Positions 35,761 to 45,023 of a DNA stretch of 64,000 nucleotides are shown piece after piece. How positions within the stretch are numbered: position 1 is the stretch's first letter; every line of letters starts with the position of its first letter. A program made the position numbers and the translations under genes. The notes below the pieces were generated by a model that saw only the letters and a program-made list of their open reading frames with translations, was not told the origin of the DNA and did no database searches. The DNA comes from Aerococcus viridans (lineage in GTDB: Bacteria > Bacillota > Bacilli > Lactobacillales > Aerococcaceae): contig NZ_PNHQ01000003.1 in NCBI RefSeq assembly GCF_002871935.1, positions 1 to 64,000 of the forward strand, written 5' to 3'.

Positions 35761-36843
35761 CTATTTATTTTCTTCTTCAAATGCTTTCATAAATTCGACT
35801 AATGCTTTTACACCTTCCAACGGGAAAGCATTATACAAGCTAGCACGCATACCACCCACTGAACGATGACCTTTTAATTGCTTAAAGCCAGCAGCATCTG
35901 CCTCAGCAATAAATTTCTTATCCAATCCTGGATCATTCGTTAAAAACGGAATATTGGTGTATGAACGGTTTTCTACTTTTACATTATTTACAAATAAATC
36001 AGATTGATCAATGTAGTCATACAATAAGTTCGCACGTTCTTTAGCATGCTTATACATTGCCTCTTGTCCGCCTTGTGCTGCTACCCATTCTAATACCAAA
36101 CCAACCATGTAAATCGCAAATGTTGGTGGTGTATTGATCATAGACCCTTTATCTGCTTGTGTTGCATAAGAGAAGAAGTCTGGTAGAGATGTATCTTCCT
36201 TTAATAAATCTTCACGCACAATAACAATTGTTACCCCTGAAGGACCCAAGTTCTTTTGGGCACCAGCATAAATTAAACCGAAGTCTTCTACATTATAGTC
36301 ATTCGCTAAAATGTTAGATGACATATCCGCTACTAAAGTCACCCCATCAAAATTCGGGATTTCATGGAAAGTCACGCCACCAATTGTTTCATTAGTGGTG
36401 ATATGTAAGTAAGCAGCTTCTGGATCAACCGCTTCAGCAGCAAAATCAGGTACAGAAGTATAGCCATCCGCTTTAGAAGACGCAATTTCTTCAACGCTCA
36501 CATCTTCTAACACTTGGGCAGCTTTAATGGCTTTTGTGGCCCATGAACCAGTATTCACGTATTGAATCTTCTGTCCTTTCGCCAAGTTTGCTGGGACCAT
36601 TGAGAATTGTTGTGTTGCCCCACCCTGTAAGAATAAAACTTTATAATGATCAGGAATATGCATTAAATCACGTAATTGTTGTTCAGCTCGTTCGATAATA
36701 TCAACGAAGGAGGATGAGCGGTGACTCAATTCCATTACGGACATGTCTGTACCGTTGTAATTTAAAAGTTCCGCTTGTGCTTGTTCTAATACAGCCTTAG
36801 GCAAGACTGCTGGACCTGCTGAAAAATTATAAACAGTTGTCAT
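35761..36843 (-). CDS. serC: phosphoserine aminotransferase
   Basis: SerC (360 aa) converts phosphohydroxypyruvate to phosphoserine with [41 protein letters not shown] and the PLP-Lys motif [11 protein letters not shown] are conserved. The start at 36843 (MTTVYNF) is preceded by GGAGG, though only two bases away from it; the 24 extra upstream codons carry no family sequence. It is the upstream partner of serA. serB is not in the window. Confidence 0.95.
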   Translation of the reverse strand: MTTVYNFSAGPAVLPKAVLEQAQAELLNYNGTDMSVMELSHRSSSFVDIIERAEQQLRDLMHIPDHYKVLFLQGGATQQFSMVPANLAKGQKIQYVNTGSWATKAIKAAQVLEDVSVEEIASSKADGYTSVPDFAAEAVDPEAAYLHITTNETIGGVTFHEIPNFDGVTLVADMSSNILANDYNVEDFGLIYAGAQKNLGPSGVTIVIVREDLLKEDTSLPDFFSYATQADKGSMINTPPTFAIYMVGLVLEWVAAQGGQEAMYKHAKERANLLYDYIDQSDLFVNNVKVENRSYTNIPFLTNDPGLDKKFIAEADAAGFKQLKGHRSVGGMRASLYNAFPLEGVKALVEFMKAFEEENK

Positions 36844-36900
36844 TTCATTTCCTCCATCTATAGGTTTACATGTTTTGAACGACTTCACATCGTCACCACT

Positions 36901-36929
36901 ATTATATGCTTTCATCTAATTTTAATCTA
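36901..36929 (-). promoter_or_regulatory. candidate serC promoter
   Basis: On the minus strand TAGATT (36929-36924), 17 bp, TATAAT (36906-36901). The -35 is poor. The rest of the 336-bp gap to the next gene is AT-rich; I found no T-box signature or other leader in it. Confidence 0.45.
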
Positions 36930-37179
36930 CCCTTATTTAAACTTATTTTTCTCTCATTTTTATACTAAACAACACTTTGTGCATATTAAAAATCGAATAT
37001 ATTCCTTAATTTTATACTTTTTATACGCTTATAAACCGATCATTCACAAACATATATATACAACGTTCGTGTATTAGAAAGTAGACTTAAATTCTGAATG
37101 CTCACCAACTAGTACATATATTGTCCTTTCTACATTTTATAAGTTATAATTTGATAAAAGACTTTAAGGGAGTGAGCGC

Positions 37180-37665
37180 ATGAAATTGTATATGAAGCAA
37201 AAGGTATTTTCGTTGAAGCAAGATTTTAATATTTACGACCACAATCAAACACCCTTATTTCGTATATCAGGTAAATTATTTTCACTTGGCCGTCAATTAC
37301 GGATCTACGATGCCCTAACAGATGAAGAACTGGCTTATGTAAAAGAAACACTCTTTCGCTTATTAACCCAACTAAAGATTTACCGAGACAATGATTATGT
37401 GGCTACTATCCAACAAAAATTGACATTTTTTAAAACCAAGATGGCCATTCAAGATTTAGGTTGGACAATTGAAGGAGACTTTTTAGATTGGCATTATGTC
37501 ATTAAAGATGCAGATCACCAAACAATTGCAGAGGTTGAAGCAAAATTGCTATCTTGGTCAGACACTTTTGAAATCACCATTGATGACACTGAAGTAGATC
37601 CCATTGTTGTGCTTGCGATCATTCTCGCAATTGATACCATCCGTGACAAGCAACAATCTGGTTGA
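37180..37665 (+). CDS. LURP-one-related/scramblase-like family protein
   Basis: A 161-residue soluble protein starting at 37180 behind GGGAGTGAG. It shows the repeated two-strand units of the LURP-one/Tubby-like fold: YMKQKVFSLKQDFNIYD, LFRISGKLFSLGRQLRIYD, then DNDYVATIQQKL and a C-terminal hydrophobic helix (VVLAIILAIDTI). Bacterial members are annotated only by fold; function is unknown. It precedes a possible small RNA and the bce-type module. Confidence 0.8.
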   Translation: MKLYMKQKVFSLKQDFNIYDHNQTPLFRISGKLFSLGRQLRIYDALTDEELAYVKETLFRLLTQLKIYRDNDYVATIQQKLTFFKTKMAIQDLGWTIEGDFLDWHYVIKDADHQTIAEVEAKLLSWSDTFEITIDDTEVDPIVVLAIILAIDTIRDKQQSG

Positions 37666-37705
37666 GAAACGTAAAAATGATGACCAATAACGAATCTGAA
37701 ATCGC

Positions 37706-37830
37706 TATAATAGAAGTGTACTGAAAATACATCCCAACAATTTTCAGTACATCAATCTACTTTAGCGCAACAGCTAAAACATTTTTCTTCAACACTAACA
37801 GGCCTGCACTCATTCCAGGCCTGTTTTTTT
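37706..37830 (+). ncRNA. candidate small RNA with own terminator
   Basis: After a TATAAT at 37706-37711 come three hairpins: GTACTGAAAAT/ATTTTCAGTAC (37718-37750), TTTAGC/GCTAAA (37761-37777), and AACAGGCCTG/CAGGCCTGTT (37797-37825) followed by seven T. No ribosome binding site or credible frame lies inside. The layout is that of a free-standing sRNA of about 115 nt. The -35 is not clear, and the first hairpins could instead end the upstream gene. Confidence 0.5.
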
Positions 37831-37895
37831 GTGGTTAAATTTCAAAAATTGCTTATGGTAAAATGTAGAAAAGACTGTCTAAAGTAGGTGAAATA

Positions 37896-38582
37896 ATGAA
37901 GATCATGTTAGTAGAAGATGATTTAGTGATTGCCCAAAGTCTTGCCACCGCTTTAAATAAATGGCAATATGAAACAATCGTTACAGAGAATTTCGAAGAT
38001 ATCCTTGGTGAATTCAAGCACCATAATCCACAATTAATTTTAATGGATTTAAACTTGCCTAATTATAATGGTTATTTTTGGACCCAGGAAATTCGAAAGT
38101 TTTCCCAAGTACCCATTATCTTTATTTCCTCAGTTGGCGAACCGGTTGATATGGTGATGGCAATTCAAATGGGCGCTGATGACTATATTACAAAACCAAT
38201 TGATATGCAGGTTACAGTTAGTAAGATTCAAGCTTTGCTTAGAAGAACTTATACCTTTTCTATGGAAATAGGTGCTAATACTTATCAACTCTCGGGGGCC
38301 ACACTTGATGCCAATAAAGCCAAAATTACTTTCAACCAGGCAGAAGTTAGCCTCACCTTTACCGAACTACAAATTCTTCTGGTCCTATTTCAAGCTAAGG
38401 GAGACTATGTAGCCCGTGAGAGGATTTTAGATTTTTGTTGGCAAAATGATCAATTTATTGACGACAACACTTTAGCCGTAAATATGACTAGAATTCGCAA
38501 AAAATTACGACAAATTGGCTTAGATAATTTTATTCAAACGAAGAAAAAATACGGCTACCGCATCAAAGCGGAATCATATTAA
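37896..38582 (+). CDS. BceR-like OmpR-family response regulator
   Basis: A 228-residue regulator: receiver domain (KIMLVEDDLVIAQSL, phospho-Asp in ILMDLNLPNYNG, Lys in ADDYITKP) and a C-terminal winged helix (LLVLFQAKGDYVARERIL, TLAVNMTRIRKKL, KKKYGYRI). It is followed by an intramembrane-sensing kinase and a BceAB-type transporter, the standard set in which the transporter senses a cell-wall-active peptide and the regulator induces the transporter. A TNACA-N4-TGTAA site before the ABC genes is the likely target. Confidence 0.93.
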   Translation: MKIMLVEDDLVIAQSLATALNKWQYETIVTENFEDILGEFKHHNPQLILMDLNLPNYNGYFWTQEIRKFSQVPIIFISSVGEPVDMVMAIQMGADDYITKPIDMQVTVSKIQALLRRTYTFSMEIGANTYQLSGATLDANKAKITFNQAEVSLTFTELQILLVLFQAKGDYVARERILDFCWQNDQFIDDNTLAVNMTRIRKKLRQIGLDNFIQTKKKYGYRIKAESY

Positions 38583-38634
38583 ATGCCTAACATCTAATAA
38601 GAAAAACAGATAATAAAAGAGAGGTAACCTATAA

Positions 38635-39552
38635 ATGAAACAATTGATTCAACGTTTTGTCCGTCAAGAAGGCATGACCTTACTCTTTTTGTCCATCTTT
38701 TTTGCCACTATTATATTAATATTTTTCTTGTTTGACTTATCTAAGTCAGTACTAGAATTATTACTATGGTTACTCTTCATTATCAGCATTATTTATTTTA
38801 CTGGTCGAATGCTCTATCAAAAAGAACAGAGAAATTTACTAGCTGAGAATGAAGCATTAAAAATGCAAATAACTACGATTAAGAATAGTGCCCTCCAACA
38901 ACAAGCTGATACGGAGGAATTCTTTTTAATGTGGGTACATCAGATGAAGACGCCCATTACCGCTAGCCAACTTATCCTCAACCAATCAAGTGAGCAAAGC
39001 GCCAGTTACTTAAAACAAAAAATGGTAGAAATTGAAAACTATACTAATATGGCATTGCATTATTTACGACTAGTCAATCCCGATCGTGACCTAACATTTA
39101 CAAATGTTTCACTAGATACAATCATTCGACCTTTAATCAAGAAATACCGGGTACAATTTATTCAACAACAGGTGAAATTACATTATGAAGCCATTAACGA
39201 ATCGATTGTTACTGAAGCTAATTTAACCAGTTTAATGATTGAACAAATTTTAAATAATGCCTTAAAATATACGAGTGATGGTGATATTTGGATTCAATTT
39301 AACGCTCAAAATATGTCGTTATCGATTAAAGATAATGGCAAAGGAATTCGTGAAAGTGATCTACCAAAGATATTTGACAAAGGCTTTTCAGGTTTTAATG
39401 GTCAGTTAAATGAAAAATCATCCGGTATCGGTTTATATTTGGTTAAAACAATTGCTACACGGCTTAACCAACGCGTCACTGTCACTTCCACAGTGAATGA
39501 AGGCACAACTTTTACCATCTATTTACACCAACATGTACCCTCTATCTATTGA
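38635..39552 (+). CDS. BceS-like intramembrane-sensing histidine kinase
   Basis: A 305-residue kinase with two N-terminal membrane helices (about 14-33 and 39-58) and almost no extracellular loop, the hallmark of intramembrane-sensing kinases. The phospho-acceptor His is in FFLMWVHQMKTPITA (about 102). ATPase boxes are EQILNNALKYT (N), DNGKGI (G1) and SSGIGLYLV (G2). Such kinases do not bind peptide themselves but read the activity of the partner BceAB transporter encoded next. Confidence 0.93.
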   Translation: MKQLIQRFVRQEGMTLLFLSIFFATIILIFFLFDLSKSVLELLLWLLFIISIIYFTGRMLYQKEQRNLLAENEALKMQITTIKNSALQQQADTEEFFLMWVHQMKTPITASQLILNQSSEQSASYLKQKMVEIENYTNMALHYLRLVNPDRDLTFTNVSLDTIIRPLIKKYRVQFIQQQVKLHYEAINESIVTEANLTSLMIEQILNNALKYTSDGDIWIQFNAQNMSLSIKDNGKGIRESDLPKIFDKGFSGFNGQLNEKSSGIGLYLVKTIATRLNQRVTVTSTVNEGTTFTIYLHQHVPSIY

Positions 39553-39575
39553 AAAATACCTTTATCGAATGAACC

Positions 39576-39589
39576 TTACAATTTTGTAA
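39576..39589 (+). promoter_or_regulatory. BceR-type binding site upstream of the ABC genes
   Basis: TTACAATTTTGTAA fits the BceR-type consensus TNACA-N4-TGTAA exactly and is part of a longer palindrome, CCTTACAA/TTGTAAGG. It lies about 100 bp before the transporter start, in the gap after the kinase gene, so the transporter probably has its own inducible promoter. Confidence 0.65.
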
Positions 39590-39691
39590 GGTTTCTTTCT
39601 TGTTTTGTAAGAATAGATAAATGTAGACATGGCTTATCTTCGGCATAATACAACTATAAGCAAATTTGTCACATGAAAAGGAGGAAATCAC

Positions 39692-40441
39692 ATGTTATTA
39701 GATGTAGAAAACGTTAAAAAAATGTATAAAACTAAGGGGAATGAAACAACTGCCCTACAAAATATTGACTTTGCCGTGAATGAAGGTGAATATGTTGCAA
39801 TCATGGGGGAATCCGGTTCAGGTAAATCGACCCTATTAAACATCATTGCCACTTTCGATAAAGCCACCGAAGGTAAAGTAACCTTAGCAGGCCAAGACCT
39901 CACAACCATTAAAAGTAAGGAAATTGCCCAGTTCCGTCGGGAAAAATTAGGTTTCATTTTCCAAGATTTTAACTTATTAGATACTTTCTCAAATAAAGAC
40001 AATATCTTACTGCCATTGGTCTTATCCAATGTACCTGTAGGTGAAATGGAAAAGCTACTAGAGGAAATTGCTCAACCACTTGGTATCGCTAATTTATTAG
40101 ATAAATTCCCATACGAAATTTCTGGTGGACAACGACAACGGGTAGCTATTGCCCGAGCAATCATCACCCAACCTAACTTATTATTAGCGGACGAACCAAC
40201 GGGTGCCTTAGATTCAAAATCATCAGAGCAAATTCTAGACATTTTTAAGCAAATCCATCAAAGTGGTAACACTATCTTAATGGTTACCCACTCAATCCCC
40301 GCTGCAGCAAGTGCCGGACGAGTACTTTTCATTAAAGATGGCGTTGTCTACCATGAATTATACCGCGGTGAAGCAAATGACCAAGAAATGCGCGAACGAA
40401 TTGCACAAAGTTTAACCATGTTAACGAATCGAGGTGTGTAA
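39692..40441 (+). CDS. BceA-like ABC transporter ATP-binding protein
   Basis: A 249-residue ATPase of the MacB/LolD-like subgroup: Walker [11 protein letters not shown]-loop FIFQDFNLL, signature ISGGQRQR, Walker [11 protein letters not shown]-loop VTHS. AAAAGGAGG precedes the ATG. Only one base separates its stop from the ATG of the permease gene. With that permease it would free lipid II-cycle intermediates from antimicrobial peptides such as bacitracin or lantibiotics; the peptide is not deducible. Confidence 0.95.
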   Translation: MLLDVENVKKMYKTKGNETTALQNIDFAVNEGEYVAIMGESGSGKSTLLNIIATFDKATEGKVTLAGQDLTTIKSKEIAQFRREKLGFIFQDFNLLDTFSNKDNILLPLVLSNVPVGEMEKLLEEIAQPLGIANLLDKFPYEISGGQRQRVAIARAIITQPNLLLADEPTGALDSKSSEQILDIFKQIHQSGNTILMVTHSIPAAASAGRVLFIKDGVVYHELYRGEANDQEMRERIAQSLTMLTNRGV

Positions 40442-40442
40442 C

Positions 40443-42458
40443 ATGCGCCTAGGAATGCTAACAAAACTGGCAGTGACCAATATTAAGAATCGTGCTACTG
40501 TATACTTTCCCTACTTTCTATCCTTTACCTTATTGATGGGTTTGGAATACATTATGGCATCCTTAATGACCAATGATTTTGTTCAAGAACGAAATGCACA
40601 ACTTCCAACAATCATTGCCTTTGCCATCTTACTATCTACGATTTTAATTACTATTTTTACCATTTATGCCAATAACTTCATCCAAAAACAAAGGCGGCTT
40701 GAATACGGTTTATACACCGTCCTCGGTCTAGAGCGTAAGCATATTTCACTGATGATGTTGATTGAACAATGCATCTTATGGATCACTAGTACCACCTTAG
40801 CCACAGGTATCGGTTTTATCTTTGGAAAAATAGTCTTCATTATGATCAACAAACTGATGAAAGACACCGGTGCCACCCTAATGGATTATCCATTCTCTCT
40901 GGGTGTTGCTGGTTATACAGTTGCTGTCGGTGGTTTAATTATATTCTTCGTATATTTGATCAATAATATTCGTCTTAATCGGTTACAAGCAACAGAACTA
41001 TTACAAGCAAAAAAAGCTGGGGAAAAACAGCCTAAAGCAAATATACTTGTCCTACTTATCGGCTTAGTGACAATGGGGGCTGGTTACTATTTTGCCTTAA
41101 CAATCTCAAACGCTATGAGTCAGTTGCCACTCCTATTTGGTACAATTCTACTGATTATCATTGGTACCTACTGCCTATTTATCAGTCTTTCAATTCTTGT
41201 TTTAAAATCCTTACAGAAAAATAAAAAACACTACTATAAACCAGAGAACTTTTTAATGATTTCAGGCATGTTATACCGGATGCGGGCAAATGCCGTTTCA
41301 CTAGCATCTATCGCCATCCTTTGTACAGGTATCATCGTTACTATTGGTACAACCCTATCCCTATATATGGGGATGTCATCTATTATTGAAGGCGCAACCC
41401 CCCGTCAATTTGAATTGACTTATATTGTGTCAGAAAATGGTGAACAGGAAAAACTTACTGAGGAAGATTTTCTTACTGATATATCAAACTACTTAGGTGA
41501 AGACATCAATACAAGCTTCGCATCGGGCTATGACCTAACCATAATTAGTGCACGCTTTAATAATGGTGTTTTCCAGCCAGAAAGTGATGAACCAGAATGG
41601 CTCGCTTACTTATTACTCACAACAGTGGATGACTTCAATGAACTGTACGGAGAAGATTATCAACTTGAAGAAAATCAAGCACTGTATGCTAGTCAAATTA
41701 AAAACGCAAAAGAGTTAGACCAAATTACCCTATTAGCTGAAGACGACAACAAGCAAGTATTAGACTTACAGGCTATCGACGAAACCTACATGCCAACCAA
41801 TTACGTTGGCGACATTATGTATCTAGTTGTTCCTAATGAAGACGTCCTAAATGAAATCCGTGAAAACTTCTTAATCAGTGTCTACGGTAGTGACGAACCA
41901 ATTAAAGCTGAGCCTAGTCAAAGTCTCTACTTTGATGTAGATGATGAAGAACAAGCCAAAGAAATTGAACAAATGATTGTGGATAATCCTGATTCATTGA
42001 CCCTTGGCAATCATATTTATCGCATCTCCTCAAAACAAAGTATGACCAAAGAACTATACAGTTTAAATGGTGGTTTCTTGTTCCTAGGTATGATTGTTGG
42101 TATTGTACTCATTATTGGTACAATCCTAATGATTTACTTTAAGCAAATTTCAGAAGGTTATGATGACAAAGAAAAATTCGATATCATGGACCAAGTTGGT
42201 CTACCTGATAGCTTGATCAAGCAAACTATCCAAAAACAAGTCTTTTGGATATTCGCCCTACCAAGTATCGTAGCAGTCTTAAACGCCATCATGGCATATA
42301 AAATTGTCATGTCGCTATTACGAACACTAGGCCTAATTGCTCCTACAACCGTACTTACAGCTTATGGTATTGTGATTGTCGTATTCATCGCCATCTATGC
42401 CATCTGTTACCTCATTACCTCTAAAATGTACTACGCAATCATAAAGAAAGAAATGTAA
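40443..42458 (+). CDS. BceB-like ABC transporter permease
   Basis: A permease of about 671 residues starting at ATG 40443 behind GAGGTG. It shows the BceB layout: one N-terminal helix, FtsX-like helices through about residue 320, a large hydrophilic extracellular domain (about 335-545, rich in acidic residues), then three C-terminal helices. The extracellular domain is the peptide sensor or binder in characterised systems. The N-terminal LTKLAVTNIKNRATVYFPYF stretch is typical. Confidence 0.93.
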   Translation: MRLGMLTKLAVTNIKNRATVYFPYFLSFTLLMGLEYIMASLMTNDFVQERNAQLPTIIAFAILLSTILITIFTIYANNFIQKQRRLEYGLYTVLGLERKHISLMMLIEQCILWITSTTLATGIGFIFGKIVFIMINKLMKDTGATLMDYPFSLGVAGYTVAVGGLIIFFVYLINNIRLNRLQATELLQAKKAGEKQPKANILVLLIGLVTMGAGYYFALTISNAMSQLPLLFGTILLIIIGTYCLFISLSILVLKSLQKNKKHYYKPENFLMISGMLYRMRANAVSLASIAILCTGIIVTIGTTLSLYMGMSSIIEGATPRQFELTYIVSENGEQEKLTEEDFLTDISNYLGEDINTSFASGYDLTIISARFNNGVFQPESDEPEWLAYLLLTTVDDFNELYGEDYQLEENQALYASQIKNAKELDQITLLAEDDNKQVLDLQAIDETYMPTNYVGDIMYLVVPNEDVLNEIRENFLISVYGSDEPIKAEPSQSLYFDVDDEEQAKEIEQMIVDNPDSLTLGNHIYRISSKQSMTKELYSLNGGFLFLGMIVGIVLIIGTILMIYFKQISEGYDDKEKFDIMDQVGLPDSLIKQTIQKQVFWIFALPSIVAVLNAIMAYKIVMSLLRTLGLIAPTTVLTAYGIVIVVFIAIYAICYLITSKMYYAIIKKEM

Positions 42459-42559
42459 ATAACCAGGTCTTAAAAAAAGTATCGACGCAGTAAAGTCCTA
42501 AAATATTTTTCGATAGAATCAAACTTTTCATCAACACTATTTATTATAGAACCAAAAAA

Positions 42560-42604
42560 AATAGACTAACTTAGCCATTCATCTATGGCTTAAGTTAGTC
42601 TATT
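42560..42604 (-). terminator. terminator between bceB-like gene and ftsY
   Basis: Nineteen-base arms, 42560-42578 (AATAGACTAACTTAGCCAT) with 42585-42604, one bulged base. On the minus strand eight T follow, so it mainly ends ftsY; it may also stop the converging bce-type transcript. Confidence 0.85.
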
Positions 42605-42618
42605 GCTATCTATTAAAG

Positions 42619-43644
42619 TTAAACTTCTATTACATCTTTAATCAATTGATAAATAAATTTCTCTGCATCAAATACTTGCAGATCATCCACTTTTTCACCA
42701 AGTCCGATAAATTTAACCGGAATATCCATTTCATAGCGAATCGCAAAGATCACGCCACCCTTAGCCGTTCCATCAAGTTTAGTTAAGACGATACCGTCAA
42801 TATCCACAGTCTTATCAAACTCTTTAGCTTGGACTAGCGCATTTTGACCTGTTGTTGCATCGAGTACTAATAAAATTTCATGTGGCGAACCTGGTAATTC
42901 TCTTGTTAAGATACGTTTCATTTTATCTAATTCGTTCATTAGATTAATTTTAGTTTGTAAACGTCCAGCGGTATCTACTAATAAGTAGTCGTAGCCACCT
43001 TCACGCGCAGTTTTAGCCGCGTCAAAGGCTACAGAAGCTGGGTCTCCTTGCGCTTTACCAGTGACAATTGGCACATCAATACGGCGTGCCCATTCTTCTA
43101 ATTGTTCAATCGCACCCGCACGGAAAGTATCCCCTGCAGCAAGCAAGACTTTTTTACCATCTTGTTTCAATTGGTAAGCCATTTTACCAATGGTAGTTGT
43201 TTTGCCGACACCATTGACCCCAACAAATAAAACAACAGTTGGACCATCTGGATTTTCATTGATTTCAACATCCGGCTCGCCACCCTTGTCGTAAATATCC
43301 ACCATCTTCTCAATGATGACATCCTTTACTTCTTCACCTGATCTAGCACCGCGACGTTGCACTTCCTCACGCACTGCATCAGATAAGGCAAGTGTCATAT
43401 CAAAACCAACATCAGAAGAAATGAAAGTCTCCTCTAAATCATCAAAGAATTCATCATCTACTTGACGGAAACCAGCAAATAATTCATTCATACGCTCAGA
43501 GAAAGAACGACGTGTCTTCTCAACACCCTTATCGTACTTTTCAAAGACAATCTGTTCTTGGCTAGGTGATTCAGATTGACGCTGTTGCTCAACAATCTCA
43601 TCCTCACCCGTAAACGCGCGTTTAATACGGTCAAATAATCCCAT
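42619..43644 (-). CDS. ftsY: signal recognition particle receptor FtsY
   Basis: FtsY (about 341 aa) is the SRP receptor GTPase. A short charged N-terminal A domain is followed by the N domain and the G domain with GVNGVGKTTTIGK, DTAGR, TKLDGTAKGG and FIGLGEKVDDL. AAAGGAG suits the second Met (43644) better than the first (43647). It closes the recG-plsX-acpP-rnc-smc-HAD-ftsY string, but 460 bp with a structured element lie between it and the HAD gene. Confidence 0.96.
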   Translation of the reverse strand: MGLFDRIKRAFTGEDEIVEQQRQSESPSQEQIVFEKYDKGVEKTRRSFSERMNELFAGFRQVDDEFFDDLEETFISSDVGFDMTLALSDAVREEVQRRGARSGEEVKDVIIEKMVDIYDKGGEPDVEINENPDGPTVVLFVGVNGVGKTTTIGKMAYQLKQDGKKVLLAAGDTFRAGAIEQLEEWARRIDVPIVTGKAQGDPASVAFDAAKTAREGGYDYLLVDTAGRLQTKINLMNELDKMKRILTRELPGSPHEILLVLDATTGQNALVQAKEFDKTVDIDGIVLTKLDGTAKGGVIFAIRYEMDIPVKFIGLGEKVDDLQVFDAEKFIYQLIKDVIEV

Positions 43645-43892
43645 CATATCACTCCTTTACTAAAATAAAATCTCGTAAAATATAGGTTAAATAATATTTC
43701 AACAAACCTACTTATATCGTATCGTAAAAGTAGTCTTCCTGATTAAAATTGTTTTAAATATTATCCCCTGAAAACTATTCAAATAGATTTTCAAGAAGCA
43801 AATGCCATTAGATAAAGTTGACATTATGTTACAAATTTTAAATTTAATTAACTCAATATATATTGTATTAAATAATAATTGCTATACTCAGC

Positions 43893-44067
43893 ATGAGGCT
43901 GGAACTATCCTAGCATGCCTTCGCAGTGAAAAAGGATGACTGACCCATATCATTCTGTTTGGAATTTATTCCTTACAGAATGAATCGTCAGGCAAGGAAT
44001 TAGACCTTAGCTAATTCCGGTCCCACTGCATTTAAGGCAATGCTAGAAGTAGTGAAAGCCTACGGCT
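43893..44067. repeat. structured two-copy element, short copy
   Basis: The short form of the element at 35463-35752. Shared blocks run from GAGGCTGGAACT to GGCAATGCTAGAAGTAGTG. The central stem here is TCATTCTGT (43949-43957)/ACAGAATGA (43975-43983) closing a loop of only 17 nt, whereas the other copy holds an inserted module. CTAGCATGCCTT and AAGGCAATGCTAG pair across the element. It fills much of the 43648-44107 gap; the remaining sequence is AT-rich and shows no gene. Confidence 0.75.
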
Positions 44068-44107
44068 TACTTACAATTTTAGAAATTTAAAATAGTTATT
44101 ATAACTA

Positions 44108-44929
44108 TTAGTTGTCCGTTTCAAAGAAAACAAAATGATCAATGGCTTTAGCAACCCCATCATTTTCATTCGAGTCTGTGATGTAGTCAGCGAGCTCTTT
44201 GACATCTGGTCGACCATTTGCCATTACGACAGATGTACCTGCCCACTTAAGCATCGCTAAGTCATTCTCTTCGTCACCAATGACCATCACTTGGTCTTTA
44301 GTTAATTCTAAAATATCGGCTAAATGACTCACACCAGTCCCTTTATCAACCCCTTTAGGCATAATTTCTAATTGGAATGGATGACTACGCATCACTTCAA
44401 AATCTTCATATACCCAGCTTGGAATTTGATCAATCACACCCATTAAATGATCCGTTTCTGTATTTACGACTACTTTAAAAATGGCTGTTTCTGGATCTAA
44501 ATTGTCCATATCAAATTGTTTGAATGGTAAAAAATTCATTGTTTCTTGATAAAGACCTGGATGATTTTCAGGGAATGGGAATTGGTATACCGCATCAATC
44601 AATACCGCTTCAAGTGGTAATTCAAGAGACGCCATCACGTCATATAACCGTTTAGCATCCGCCATAGACATGGTCACTTGACTAGCCACCTTCCCCGTCT
44701 TATTTTCAACGACGAGTCCCCCATTATAGGTAATTGAATAGTGATCACTAGTATTGGTCTCTAAAATATCCAAGAATTGTTGAATCGCTTCAAGTGGTCG
44801 CCCAGTACAAATAGCGACATCCACACCATTATCAATCGCCTTTCTAACCATAGCACGGTTACCCTCACTAATGGTCTTATCATCCCGTAACAAAGTACCA
44901 TCTAAATCAATTGCAATTAATTCAATCAT
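44108..44929 (-). CDS. Cof-type HAD-superfamily phosphatase
   Basis: A 273-residue HAD hydrolase of the Cof/YidA type: motif I DLDGTLLRDD with the nucleophile Asp, motif II CTGRP, motif III Lys in KGTGV, and motif IV GDEENDLAML. A large C2 cap lies between motifs II and III. Such enzymes dephosphorylate sugar phosphates or related compounds with broad specificity. The gene follows smc by 94 bp and is a common smc/ftsY neighbour in lactobacilli and relatives. Confidence 0.93.
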   Translation of the reverse strand: MIELIAIDLDGTLLRDDKTISEGNRAMVRKAIDNGVDVAICTGRPLEAIQQFLDILETNTSDHYSITYNGGLVVENKTGKVASQVTMSMADAKRLYDVMASLELPLEAVLIDAVYQFPFPENHPGLYQETMNFLPFKQFDMDNLDPETAIFKVVVNTETDHLMGVIDQIPSWVYEDFEVMRSHPFQLEIMPKGVDKGTGVSHLADILELTKDQVMVIGDEENDLAMLKWAGTSVVMANGRPDVKELADYITDSNENDGVAKAIDHFVFFETDN

Positions 44930-45023
44930 AATACCCTCATATTTCTATTTCATATTTTTTACTTCTTTACTTACATTTTGCCATACTTCAAAAGGAAAAA
45001 CGACTAAACCCACTTTAATTTGA

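Noticed and set aside
36844..37179. Serine T-box riboswitch upstream of serC
   Set aside because: No T-box sequence or terminator/antiterminator pair was found in the leader.
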